A DNA stretch of 64,000 nucleotides from Chlorophyllum brunneum. Taxonomy: Eukaryota; Basidiomycota; Agaricomycetes; Agaricales; Agaricaceae. The notes under the pieces are model-generated. The model was given only the letters and a program-made list of their open reading frames with translations. It had not been told where the DNA came from and ran no database searches. Shown piece after piece: positions 48,146-58,101 of this stretch (its first letter is position 1; every line of letters begins with the position of its first letter). Made by a program: the position numbers and the translations under genes. The stretch lies in the NCBI GenBank assembly GCA_963576785.1, contig OY756142.1, positions 558,001 to 622,000 of the forward strand, written 5' to 3'.

Positions 48146-50178
48146 CTACTGTTGTCCAGCAGTATCTGCCCACTCCTTACTACCCATCTGAACCAACCTC
48201 GAACATGCCCTGGCAAATGCAAACACTTCTTCTTCACCTGTAAACATCGAACTGTTTCCAACAATGTCAGTCGACAAGCCCTAAAAAGTTTTAAGTGGCA
48301 TGAGTCAAAAGCCTTTAGGGAGCGCAAGTTTTTTTTTTTGAACGCACGAGATCATCCATGACGCTACGCATGTGGTCCGAGATGCCCTTCTTGGTATCGG
48401 TAGTTTCATCAGAAAAGACTTGGTATACGGGCACTTCGGAGGTTACGAATAGTTTGGTCTGTGGATTTCTCAAGTTAGATTGAGAGTTGGTGAAAAGATG
48501 TGAGACAGGAGATATACCTTGCCTTCATAGCATGCTGTCCAATAATTGTAAGACGGTATCTGAGTGTCGGAATGATTGACTCACCATCAATGAAGGTGAT
48601 AAATCTCCGGGCCTGTAGGAAAGCAGTCAGCCTGGAGTCAGGTAAGGATACATGTGATTGACGTACCAAATCCTTCTGATTCAACCCCATTTTCGGAATA
48701 TTCAACACGAAAATTGTGCCAAAGTTATTGGTAAGCTCGATATAATCGGCGGCACTCAATGGTTGTCCACATAAATCCTCAAAGTCGAACTTGGCTATTG
48801 CGGATGTACTTTCGGGGACGACGAGCTTTCGACCCCAGGATTCAACTGTCCGATTCAAAACGGGTGGATCTGAAGGATCAGACGACGTGATTGCGGTGAA
48901 AATTTTGTGAATCTCGTTGGCTGTTTCAGGTGTGAGAGGGTCATAATAGACATGGGAAAGGGCACGAGGTACCCGTCTGTAATCTACGGTATTGTATTAG
49001 AAATGGCAGAGGAATGAGGGAGTAAAATTGCGTACCGGTTCCCGAATTCAGGTCTGTCACTTCGAACTGTGACTTTAGCAAGTCGATGGTTGGCAGGAAA
49101 CTCGACCGCTGAATCCCGTTCTTGTACAAGTCGTCTGGGTGTCGACTGTGATCCGAAATCAACAACAACACAAACGAGAAAGCAGCAAAGGCTTACTTTG
49201 ACGTCATAACACACACGACACCATAATTAAGCAGTGACTCTAGTAGACGCCGCAGAATCATAGCATCAGCGATATCGGTTACCTGAACACGAAATGATCC
49301 ACCTTTGGTCAACACAATAAGTCTGAGCTAGAATATGGATACGTACCTGGAACTCGTCGAAGCACAGCACAGCTGCATCATTGGCTAGATCCCGAGCTAC
49401 GGGTAATATAGGATCGCCTCCATCGTGGCCCAAAGCTATCTTGGCAGCATGTACCCGTTTGTGCACGTCGATCATGAACGCATGGAAATGGACACGGCGT
49501 TTGCGAGTGATATGAGGGGGTAGGGTGTGATAAAAGAGGTCCATGAGCATGGTCTTGCCTGTACCGACATCACCATAGAGGTAAAGTCCTTTCGGTGCAT
49601 CCGCGGGAGGTGCTGCTGGTAAAGGTTCTTCGCGACTGAAGAGGCGGGAGAGCTGTTGAATGTTAGACTAACCGTGGGATGAGATAAGATACGGGGCGTA
49701 CGAGTCCGGAGGGCTTGGGTGGATCGGGGACTGGTGGTGGTGTGTAAGTGGCTAGCCTATCATGCAAGGCTTGCAGCTTCTGGATAATCCGAGTCTGGTG
49801 GTCGTCCCCACGCAGTACACTGTTCTCTAGTAAATCCTGGTATCGTAGGAGTGGAGTAATGGCTGAGCAACGATTAAGCCAAGCTCAAAGCCGTCATGAT
49901 CAGCGAGGCTACTGACCATTATGTGGGGGAGCATGAGTGTGGGTGTGAGGGTCTGAGGCAGGAGGTCTAGCAGTAACAGTAGCAAGTAGCGCAGGATCAA
50001 TAGAAGATGGAGCGCCGGACGAGATGGAAGCAAGGGACGAGTTCTCCGCCCGATGCGGAGAGTTGGGTGTTGAGTTTGGCCTAGCAGGTGTTGGACGGCC
50101 AGGAGTGGTTGGGAATCTAGCACAGCGTGAGGCTGGCCGTTTGTGAGCAGAAGCTGCGAGAGTGCGTACTGCCTTCAT
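48146..50178 (-). CDS. AFG1: AFG1/LACE1 mitochondrial AAA-type ATPase
   Basis: A mitochondrial inner-membrane-associated P-loop ATPase that helps remove unassembled complex IV subunits. Start ATG 50178 (MKAVRTLAASAHKRPASRCA), a clear basic presequence. After a disordered S/P/H stretch: AITPLLRYQDLLENSVLRGD, DHQTRIIQKLQALHDRL, Walker A GDVGTGKTMLMDLFY, VHFHAFMIDVHKRVHAAK, DAAVLCFDEFQV (Walker B), a loop with MTSNRHPDDLYKNGIQRSSF, LPTIDLLKSQFEV, DYRRVPRALSHVYYDP, KFDFEDLCGQPLSAADYIEL, FVLNIPKMGLNQKD, ARRFITFID and VYQVFSDE. The final exon gives MFTGEEEVFAFARACSRLVQ and MGSKEW. Acceptor TTTTTAG before GLSTDIVGNSS is needed to reach the family end. All nucleotide-binding motifs are intact. Confidence 0.94.
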
Positions 50179-50300
50179 CTGCGAGATGGCTGCCTGAGTT
50201 GACTGCCCCAGCCAAACGCCGCAGACCAGCCGAGTCCCAGGCAACCGGAGCTCCGGCTCACGTGCACACCCTCCGGCTATCACATAACCGCATCCACACC
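50179..50300. promoter_or_regulatory. Short bidirectional promoter, AFG1 / UreF
   Basis: Only 122 bp between the two start codons, with a TCACGTG box at 50258-50264. Confidence 0.55.
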
Positions 50301-51184
50301 ATGGACAGCGACCACGAGACCTACATTCTCCTCCTCCTCGCAGACAGCAACCTCCCAACAGGCTCTTTTGTTGCCTCGGCTGGCCTGGAGTCTTATGTCA
50401 CCCATGGCTTTTTGTCCAACAACTCTTCCATCATCCATTTCATCCGGGACAGTCTGGCAACATACGCCCGTAGTGCGCTCCCCTTCGTTTCCGATGCACA
50501 TCGCGTCATATCTGCCTATGTCAATGCGGGTGCGGCACGAGATGTTGATGAAGTAACAGGAAAGCTAATCGCCCTGGACGAGTTGTACGAAGTAATGTCA
50601 CTTAACCATGTTGCACGGAGAGCATCCAAGGCACAGGGAATCGCTCTCCTTACTTTGTATTCCAAAGGTTTCTCGCGGACTCCTCTTCTCTCGCAGAACG
50701 TAGAAGAGGAAACCCGTATTCAAGAAGCGCGGCTCTCAGGACTCCTGGACAAGTACAAGCTCCTTATCAGGAGGGAGCAGGCCCCTGGCCATTTGCCCAT
50801 CTGCTGGGGAGTACTTACGGGTGCCCTGGGGCTGGCTCTAGGTCAGTCTTATCCGCCCTATTTTTGTCATCTAATAAACTTTTTCTGCCACTCTCAGAAC
50901 GTTCCCAATATCTGCATTTATTCCTCCATGCTCGGAGCCTTCTCTCAGCTTCTGTGAGGTTGAATGATATCGGGCCATATGGCGCTCAACAAATCCTGCT
51001 GCATGCAGTTCGGCCTCTTGTAGAGGCTGAAGCTACCAAATGCCGAGAGCTTCGTACGGGTGAAATGTCCGACGATAAGGACCGCTTCGATCACACCACC
51101 CATGGTCCAGCGAACACCTGGCCACTGGGTGAAATCCTCGCGGCTCGTCATGACCAGCAGCATTCCCGCATATTCAATAGTTGA
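50301..51184 (+). CDS. ureF: Urease accessory protein UreF
   Basis: A chaperone that works with UreD and UreG to insert nickel into urease. Two exons, 50301-50841 and 50898-51184, 275 residues. The family core is clear: YILLLLADSNLPTGSFVASA, GLESYVTHGFL, SLATYARSALPFVSDAHRV, LIALDELYEVMSLNHVARRA, SKAQGIALLTLY, the PGHLPICWGVLTGALGLALE segment, QYLHLFLHARSLLSASVRLN, DIGPYGAQQILLHAVRPLVE, and the C-terminal PLGEILAARHDQQHSRIFNS. UreD, UreG and urease itself are not in the window, as is usual for fungi. It converges with eIF3f, 107 bp apart. Confidence 0.96.
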
Positions 51185-51291
51185 AATACATATGTCCCCC
51201 AGCACTTCATTTCGGACAATGTTCAGATGGACCGAGAACAAAAAGACCGTGATCATTTTGTGGGCTGCCTCAACCCGAAAGAACAAACACA

Positions 51292-52464
51292 TCATGAGGC
51301 AGCAGTAAGCGCCAACCTCGCCGACACCTCCGCCTGACTTCTCACAAGATTCGCCAGATACGAAACCATTAGTGTATCCTGCAAGCTTCCATTAAACCCT
51401 CCAAATTCATCTCCTACACCAATGCTGGTGCCGAGCGTATCCATAAGATATCTTCCGATTGCGGGATCACCTTTGGTTTCACCCCGGAGGATAGATTGCA
51501 CGTAGGCGAGAACACGATCGAGCATAGAGGATACATTTTGGATTGCTGTTTCTAGGACCTCGAGGTCGGGAATCGGCTGAGGGGAGGTTGTAGAAGATTC
51601 TGAGGTATCGACGAGGAGATTAACTATTGTTGGGACGGGTTAAAGCGAGGACTTTTGTGGGTAGAGGAAGGAACGTACTGCCACTTCGTTCCGCGCCGTG
51701 GAATCGAAGTTCGACGGGTACGGGTACAAAGACGCAGTTTTCAGCTTTTGGTGTGACACCGACAGGTGAACTGTTGCAATGGAAAGTATGTCAGTTGTTG
51801 TTTCATAGCTGGTTATATGCAACGGACCTAATGTACGCCTTAACACCGGCTTCTTCGCCCTCAACGATACCTGTATCTATCGTGAGGTGCACGGCAGGAT
51901 GAGGTGAAGTCTCTAGAGAGTAGAAATTCTGGATAAGTGCAGAATAGGTGTTCAAGTTTGATCCTGTTGAGTACCTAACGTCGATGAGAGCAGGAAAGTT
52001 ACAATCAGCACAAGGGGACGAGCAGATAAAAAAATACTGGACTTACCATCCAACAATGACCTCTTTCGGGTTGACCTTGTGATGCAAGTCATACATCGTC
52101 CTATGATATTCCATATCAACAGCAACCTGTTCATCCGTCTCGCTGTGCAACACCGCGAATGCTGACCGGATCTCAAGTTCGCTTTCTGTTCGTCGACCTA
52201 AGAGTGTGCCGATCACGCGGTCTTGTTGATCTGTACGTCGGAGATAGTGATCCAGGATCGTGAAGAGCGCGACGGGGTGGACCGTTACATTTTGAGGGAC
52301 CCGACTATATATGAGAGCAGGGAATGTCAGAAGAAAATCACGGTTGTGAGTGTTAGTGAACATGAACAAGAGGATTTGATATGACTAAATGAGTGAACGT
52401 ACATGGCGCTGTGTGGACCAGTTCCAGTGATGTGCATCGCAGATGAAGTAGGTCCTAAAGCCAT
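51292..52464 (-). CDS. EIF3F: Translation initiation factor eIF3 subunit f (MPN domain)
   Basis: A non-catalytic MPN-fold subunit of the eIF3 complex. Start ATG 52464 ([20 protein letters not shown]), exon 1 ending at 52403, exon 2 from 52304. MPN part: [110 protein letters not shown]. The JAMM zinc ligands are degenerate, as expected for eIF3f. C-terminal helices: [33 protein letters not shown] and [20 protein letters not shown]. The intron before YSTGSNLN keeps the conserved GWYSTG exactly. Confidence 0.95.
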
Positions 52465-52658
52465 CTTGCTTCACCTGCTGGGTATGTTTCCAAGGTCGGG
52501 ATCCAAGCAAGAAAGCGGGCCAGAAGTGATGGAATAGAAATCTTCAATTTACCAAAGGGTCGGTGGACGTGGGAACAATTCGGATGGAACCGATGGAGTG
52601 GGGCATTCCGTGACGCTTAAAAAACGACTTCAAACCACCTCGGTATTCATTTCTAGAA
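52465..52658. promoter_or_regulatory. Short divergent promoter, eIF3f / TOM7
   Basis: A 194-bp interval between two start codons. No CACGTG box or clear TATA was seen. Confidence 0.4.
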
Positions 52659-52988
52659 ATGCCTTCTGAAGATACCAAGGTACGCACCTGGTTCTGGGTA
52701 TACTCTTGCGAGGTGATTGACAGTATTTTATTATAGGAACGCATCGCAAAGGTCGTCGAAGTTGGCCGCGTATGTTTCTTTATTGAACCACTGCTTTTGC
52801 CGTGTGGCTTATGGCTCTTCATGTTGTAGACCGTGCTGCACTACAGTTGGATCCCGTTTATTATCTATGTCGGGTTTACGAGGAGCAACCCTCAGCCTTC
52901 CCTCATCAAGTACGCCGTCTCTGTTACCACCATCACCACTAAACCTAACAACACTCGTCCTCCTAGGCTCATAAGCCCTCTGGCTTAA
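52659..52988 (+). CDS. TOM7: Mitochondrial import receptor subunit TOM7, four micro-exons
   Basis: A small tail-anchored subunit of the outer-membrane TOM translocase that modulates its assembly. Exons: 52659-52679 (MPSEDTK, 21 nt), 52737-52769 (ERIAKVVEVGR), 52830-52909 (TVLHYSWIPFIIYVGFTRSN, then PQPSLI) and 52967-52988 (completing K, then LISPLA and stop). The 51-residue product has the family core (V/I-L/I-H-Y-x-WIPFIIYxGxTRSNPxPSLIKLISPLA) and a single transmembrane segment. The three introns are 57, 60 and 57 nt. Reading through the last donor would replace LISPLA with unrelated residues, so the final 22-nt exon is well supported. Confidence 0.95.
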
Positions 52989-53920
52989 TCATGGACAGTC
53001 TCTCCCTTGTGTCATGCGCTTTCTCCAGCCGCGTAATGTGAGCTGGCGTTAAACCACTTGCCTGCACTCGGGCTCCTTGTCCTCGTTTACCGACACTACA
53101 TCTACTCCACCGGACGCACCTGTGTGTCAAAACTACGCACATGAACATATCCATGTACGATATAATACTGCATTAGATAATCCAACTCTCCCCTTTGTGC
53201 AAGTTTCGAACTCACTCTAACCTAATACGCTATGAGAGAAAGACATCTTGTCTCAAGGACCATGTTTGACGTACCCCCTGGCCCTAGCACTTGTTTTCCA
53301 AACTCCTCGAGGTGAGTATCTATTCAAACCTTTATGGTTCTTCCGTATCCTGGAGCGATGACTACATAAGTCGTGGTGGCATACAAGGGGACCTAAATGC
53401 TCCTCTCGTGCCCTGAAACTTGGCTTTGTTAACCGCCCTCCTTTGGGCTGGTTTACAAAGCTGGTTTATGTCGATATGACAAGGCCAGATATGAGCTCCA
53501 GATTGTTCTTATCATAGCCTTCCTCGTAGGCTCACTGGGTTTCCTTCTAGACACTGATTGGATTGGGTATATCTACCTACATCCCCTCATGGTCTTGTCA
53601 CTCAGTCAAAATTCATTCGCGACTGACAACTGAAACGGTTTTCGCCCGACCGCCAAATGTGGTTTCCTAAATCTTGCTTTTAAAGGTGTTCCCTGTGCAA
53701 GAATCTCGCCAACCGAAATGGAATAACAAAGCATTTTGAGCCACGACCAGACAATCTAATGCTGAATTAATGAATACTGGTATTTATAATACATCTTGTT
53801 TATTAGCTGTTGCAGGAAATGGCATGGAGGTGCCGTGACGATAAGGCCACTGCACGGTGCCATAATCCGGGGGAAAAAACTCCTACTCCAACAATGCAAG
53901 CCCCGGTAACACGAGGAACA
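52989..53920. other. Interval between TOM7 and the RNF220-like gene
   Basis: About 930 bp with no convincing frame. It probably holds two convergent 3' UTRs and spacer. Confidence 0.4.
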
Positions 53921-55492
53921 TCAAAGGTATATGCGACGCAAATCTGTTGCGCCAGTAATCCGTTTGCATATCGGACAAAGCTTTGTGGAACCCAAACAAC
54001 GCAACCAGCATTCTCTGCAACACGTATGCCAGCACCCGGTTGAAACAGTAGGCTCATTGTACTGCTCCAAGCATATCCGGCAAAGCAGAGGTGACGATGA
54101 TGACATACGACTAGACTCCTAAATTGTTCTATGTCAGGTTTGCCTGACAAACAGTATATTTGTAGTACTCACTGAGTGCTTAGTTTTGTACTTTAGTGCT
54201 GCATTTAGTGTCTGCCTGCCCCTTTTCTTCACGCTGATTGTCGCCTCCTCTGCACCGCCTGTCACAGGTTCCTCATCGATTTGTGGTATTAAAGAGATAC
54301 CACCAGAGATGTCGTCAAGTGGTGTCCGTCGATGAATGGTCTTGCCTTCCGCAATAAGATCCCGTAAGGTCTTCTGAGCAGAGTCAGCTTCGTCCGTCAG
54401 ATCTCCTTCAATCTCCACTTCCACGTCCTCGTTGAGTTCTGCTGGACGAAGTCCATCCACAGGTAGAATATCCCCTTCAGTAAATTGTGCCTCCCCGTAC
54501 ATTTCCCGATCATCTCCGTCAATATCAATATCGTCCTCGACATCCTGAGCCGCCGGGTCGCGGGTATGAAAACCTGTCCCTGTAGTCGACTTCAACACTA
54601 CAAGCAGAAGCAGCTGGAGTCAATCACATACCTCGGACGTTCCCAACATGGCCAGCACCACCGCCCTGTAACACATTTTCCAGAGTATCTCCCCACCCTT
54701 CCTCATCCGCTGCCACAGATTCCTGGGAAGTAATCCTTTCCTCTTCTAATCTCCGAGACTCATGAGCTAAACACGCATCCACGTGCGCATCAATCACTTC
54801 TTGGTCTCCGCGAACCGCCCTTGAACATACAGGACAAATAGCCTCGTCACCAGCAGGGTCAGTCCGCTGCGCCCAGCGAGACCGCTCGAGATACCCTTCC
54901 TGTTCCTCTCTTGCCAACTCTTTGAAGCGAGTGTGACGTTGTTTACGATGCCGTTGGATCGTCTGGATCGTCTTTGTTATTTGTTCATTGGTGCTTGAGA
55001 AGGTTTGAGATGTTGTAAAAGATCTGAGAGCTTTGACAGCAGAGCGGCGACTACGAGCGCCTGTGCTTGGCCCTGGCCGACTGAAGAAGTTATTTTAGTG
55101 AAGACTTCGTAGAACATATGGGAGAGACAAACCTCAGGTCATCAAATTCGTGCGCTAGGAGTATAGGCTCTGACAAGCCAATTTGCTTGACAATCTCGTC
55201 TACACGTTCCGACTCAAGTTGTGCATGGAGTGCCATGAGACGCAGGGGGATGGATTCGTTGCATACGGGGCATGGCCTCGTCTCAGCACGTTTGGCTGGA
55301 TGGTATAGTGGTGAGTTCTAGGCACTGTGAGTTAAATTGATGAAACATACGTTTTTTGACGAGAGGTGGTGGTATTTCTTCCTTCCCCCTGTTTTTTCCT
55401 TTGCCAACATTGATGGTAAGCCTCTTTTCGTCCATGACATCCGCATAAGCGCGTTTCTTTCCCCTAGACGAGGTTTGCAAAATCAATGACAT
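53921..55492 (-). CDS. RNF220-like E3 ubiquitin ligase (C-terminal RING)
   Basis: Start ATG 55492 (MSLILQTSSRGKKRAYADVM). A first cysteine module (AETRPCPVCNESIPLRLMAL, then HAQLE) is followed by a basic helical region (RSAVKALRSFTTSQTFSSTN, EQITKTIQTIQRHRKQRHTR), then a second module (AICPVCSRAVRG, with HVDACL), an acidic stretch, and a last exon with the RING finger: LCRICLEQYNEPTVSTGCWH, TCCRECWLRCLG, KLCPICKRITGATDLRRIYL, ending at the stop. The C-terminal CWHxxCxECWLRxLGxxKLCPxCxxIT-x-x-DLRRIYL is the signature of RNF220-type ligases, known in animals. All eight RING ligands are present. Substrate unknown. The assignment rests on motif memory and on the exact ending at RRIYL. Confidence 0.85.
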
Positions 55493-55783
55493 GCGAACTG
55501 AAAGTGTCAAAATGGGCTTCATACTGCAGTTTAGCGGTTTGAGGTAAAGCTCGCATAACGCTTCGGTATCTTGAGACTGATTATTTCCAGCAAGTGCAAT
55601 TATATGAAGGGTATTATTTAAAATGTACTGCACGGTAGTACAGGAGGTTGTTGTGATGGATTGGGAAATAGGGAAGTGGATGAGATTGGAACAGATGTCA
55701 TTCAGGCATAACGCACTTTTGATCGCGTCTTTGATCCGAAAGATTATTCACATCTCAATCCTCAATACACTTCTTTCCCTCTC

Positions 55784-57252
55784 TCAATCTTCTATGATGA
55801 GATCTACCCCCAGGCTACGCGCTAAATCCACCGCACCTTCCTCCTTTTTGGTGCAAAAGCCTAAAAGCGAAGTCAGGATCGCTCTTTGACCTGAAGTGAC
55901 GTCAGCGGGTGTCGGCACAATGAAAGATAGAAAACATTTCACCTTCGATGTAATCCCGGAGCATTGTTGCAACTTCCGGACGCAAACCCCGCTCCTCGGA
56001 TACAGTTTCCGAAGGTAATCTCCTCAACAAAGTCTCCGCCATGTTTGCTAACATGTCCGCTGCATCCATTTGAACCTCGTACTCCTCCCGTTCTTCTTCA
56101 TCAACGCCTTGGCCCTGTTTTAGTATATCCAAGAACTCTCCCCAGAGCGAATCAGCACCTTGGGCAGAACGCCCAATTTCCCACCTCCTCTCGAATCCAC
56201 GTATTTTGAGAAGGATGGTATCATCCGGGTTGGCGGGTAGCGAGAAGCCATAACCGAGGATTAGTTCAGCATTGGGTTTTGGGCCGTAGTTGTTGAAAAG
56301 CTCTTCACCGGAGAAGGTTTCTGCGTGCAAGACAAGAGATATCGTAGGTCCTGTGACTGATGAGGTGGAGGTGGGGCCGGATGCCTCTGGAAAGGTCACG
56401 GACCAGGATACTCGTTGGGTACGCTTGTGGTTGAGAGAATCGACTCCTGGAAGAAGAATTGGCTTAGTCTCTGGTGTAGTTTTGAGGGTTGGGTTTGAGG
56501 AAAGGATGGAGGAAGGGAAAGCACGTGAAGAGATATGTGTTGCTGCAGTCAGATATCGTGCCCTGCAGGTTGGTGATTGAATTCGTATCTTCCGCCCACT
56601 GCTAAAGGTCTGACAGACTGACCAAGTAAAGCATTCGCCCCAGATGTTGTTCTTGCTCGTAAGAACAGATTGGCATTTTAGCCATTCCTCCCTCCATTCG
56701 CGTTCACGGTCAATCGTCGCCTGATAAATGTTCGATCCTTCGAATGCCTTTAGTTCTGTCTCTGTAAAGTGTAAAGATGTACGGAGCTGATCCGAGGGTG
56801 GGAGGGTGTTGATATAAGGATAATGCTCAAGCTCTGGAGGCCTTGTTGCAAATTAGCCTAAGCCTATCGAAGCCGAAGGATTGCCACTTGCTCGGAATTA
56901 GAAAGGATCCAATGGAGGCAGATATAAGTGCCGATCCATTGCCTCTCAGTCCATCCAGTAATGTCATCCGTAAAGAAAAGCCTCGACAGGTTCCGCTTCA
57001 CAAGTTCCTCGGTAATTACGAGAGAGAAAGGACAAGACACGATCGTCGCATCGACGGGTATGTCTTTACTGGCCACCGCGGTATGACCAGTATTCTCTGA
57101 TAGGATAATGTATTTTAGTACTGTACATTCGTCAAGCCAGGAGAAATTCACCTGGTGTTTGTTGATTTAATCAGTTGATAAAGGTCATGCCGACAAGTAT
57201 GCATAGGTACCTGCGTATCTGAACTGCACGTCGTCGTGAAAGCTGCCGCCAT
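55784..57252 (-). CDS. SET-domain protein lysine methyltransferase (RKM/SETD6-like)
   Basis: Enzymes of this group methylate ribosomal or other non-histone proteins from S-adenosylmethionine. Exon 1 (ATG 57252, MAAAFTTTCSSDTQ) joins VNFSWLDECTVLKYIILSEN, then GHTAVASKDIPVDATIVSCP and FSLVITEEL. A GC-AG intron (56842-56891) links HWILSNSE to PPELEHYPYINTLPPSDQLR, then TSLHFTETELKAFEGSNIYQ, REWREEWLKCQSVL, HISSRAFPSSIL, LLPGVDSLNHKRTQRVSW (the NH motif of SET), GEELFNNYGPKPNAELILGY with GF (the Y/GF cofactor-binding end) and a Rubisco-LSMT-like substrate domain. No ATG exists at the VNFSWL exon, so the upstream exon is needed. The closest type (Rkm1, Rkm4 or SETD6) cannot be decided without alignment. 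Confidence 0.85.
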
Positions 57253-58101
57253 GCTGGTGAAGCCATGTTTTCAGTGCTGAGTACTCCACTGGTTCCATCG
57301 CAGAAAGGATGTGGATGTAGTTTGGGCTGAGGAGAAATACATAGGCTCCGATTGATGATGGTCAAATGGGGATCATATGCGGTCTCCATTCTATTTTCCA
57401 TATCTTGCCCACCTCCCACAAATCTTCCCCTCCGATCTACTCGTAGTCTCGTACCCAGTGCTCTCTACCTGGCTCGTGGTGCTCAACTATCCAAGGCCAT
57501 ATAATGCTGCTGAGAAACATATCGCTGTCGTCCTCGAGCCACCAAACGGTGGCCCTCTTCAGCCCCGGGCCGTCGGAGGCATCGTGAAGGTATTACCTTG
57601 CTGTCCGCTCCCCACTATCAGGGGAAGAAGGTTCTTCGATTGATGCTCCATTTAGGCACTTCCGCCTATTTGAGCCAACGGCTGCAACGTCAACCCACGT
57701 TATAGTTTTATCGAAGGGCGACTAAGAGAGCCTCGGACTTTTTCCAGCTCACTGCCTAGCCCTGATCTGGCCTACGCCTTCAAAACTTCAACTCTGGCTC
57801 GTCCGAGGAGCCTGCACGGACCTTCAGAGTGTGACCAATCCAGGCTATTCCATAACTCTTGACCGAACAACAGAGTATATTCTAATCTCACGCAAGTTTG
57901 AGTCTTCATCAAGAAGCTTCTATGGGCTGCCGCCACGCTTAAAATACTTTCTTGCGCATGGAACGCAGTGTCATCTGGGGATTCTATTCTGGTCACGCGT
58001 TTATCTGCTGCAGTTGTGCGGTCATATATCTGGGGCTTGGCAATAGGTCTCCCAATTACCCGCCACCTTCCTCTTAAGAGCACTCTACGAGGTCCAACGA
58101 C
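57253..58101. promoter_or_regulatory. Divergent region, SET methyltransferase / sugar transporter
   Basis: An 849-bp interval. A plus-strand frame from 57377 to 57643 (88 codons) has no recognisable content and is not accepted as a gene. No clear regulatory motif. Confidence 0.35.

Noticed and set aside
57377..57643. 88-codon plus-strand frame (MRSPFYFPYLAHLPQ)
   Set aside because: No domain, no splice partner and it sits in a divergent promoter; insufficient evidence for a gene.
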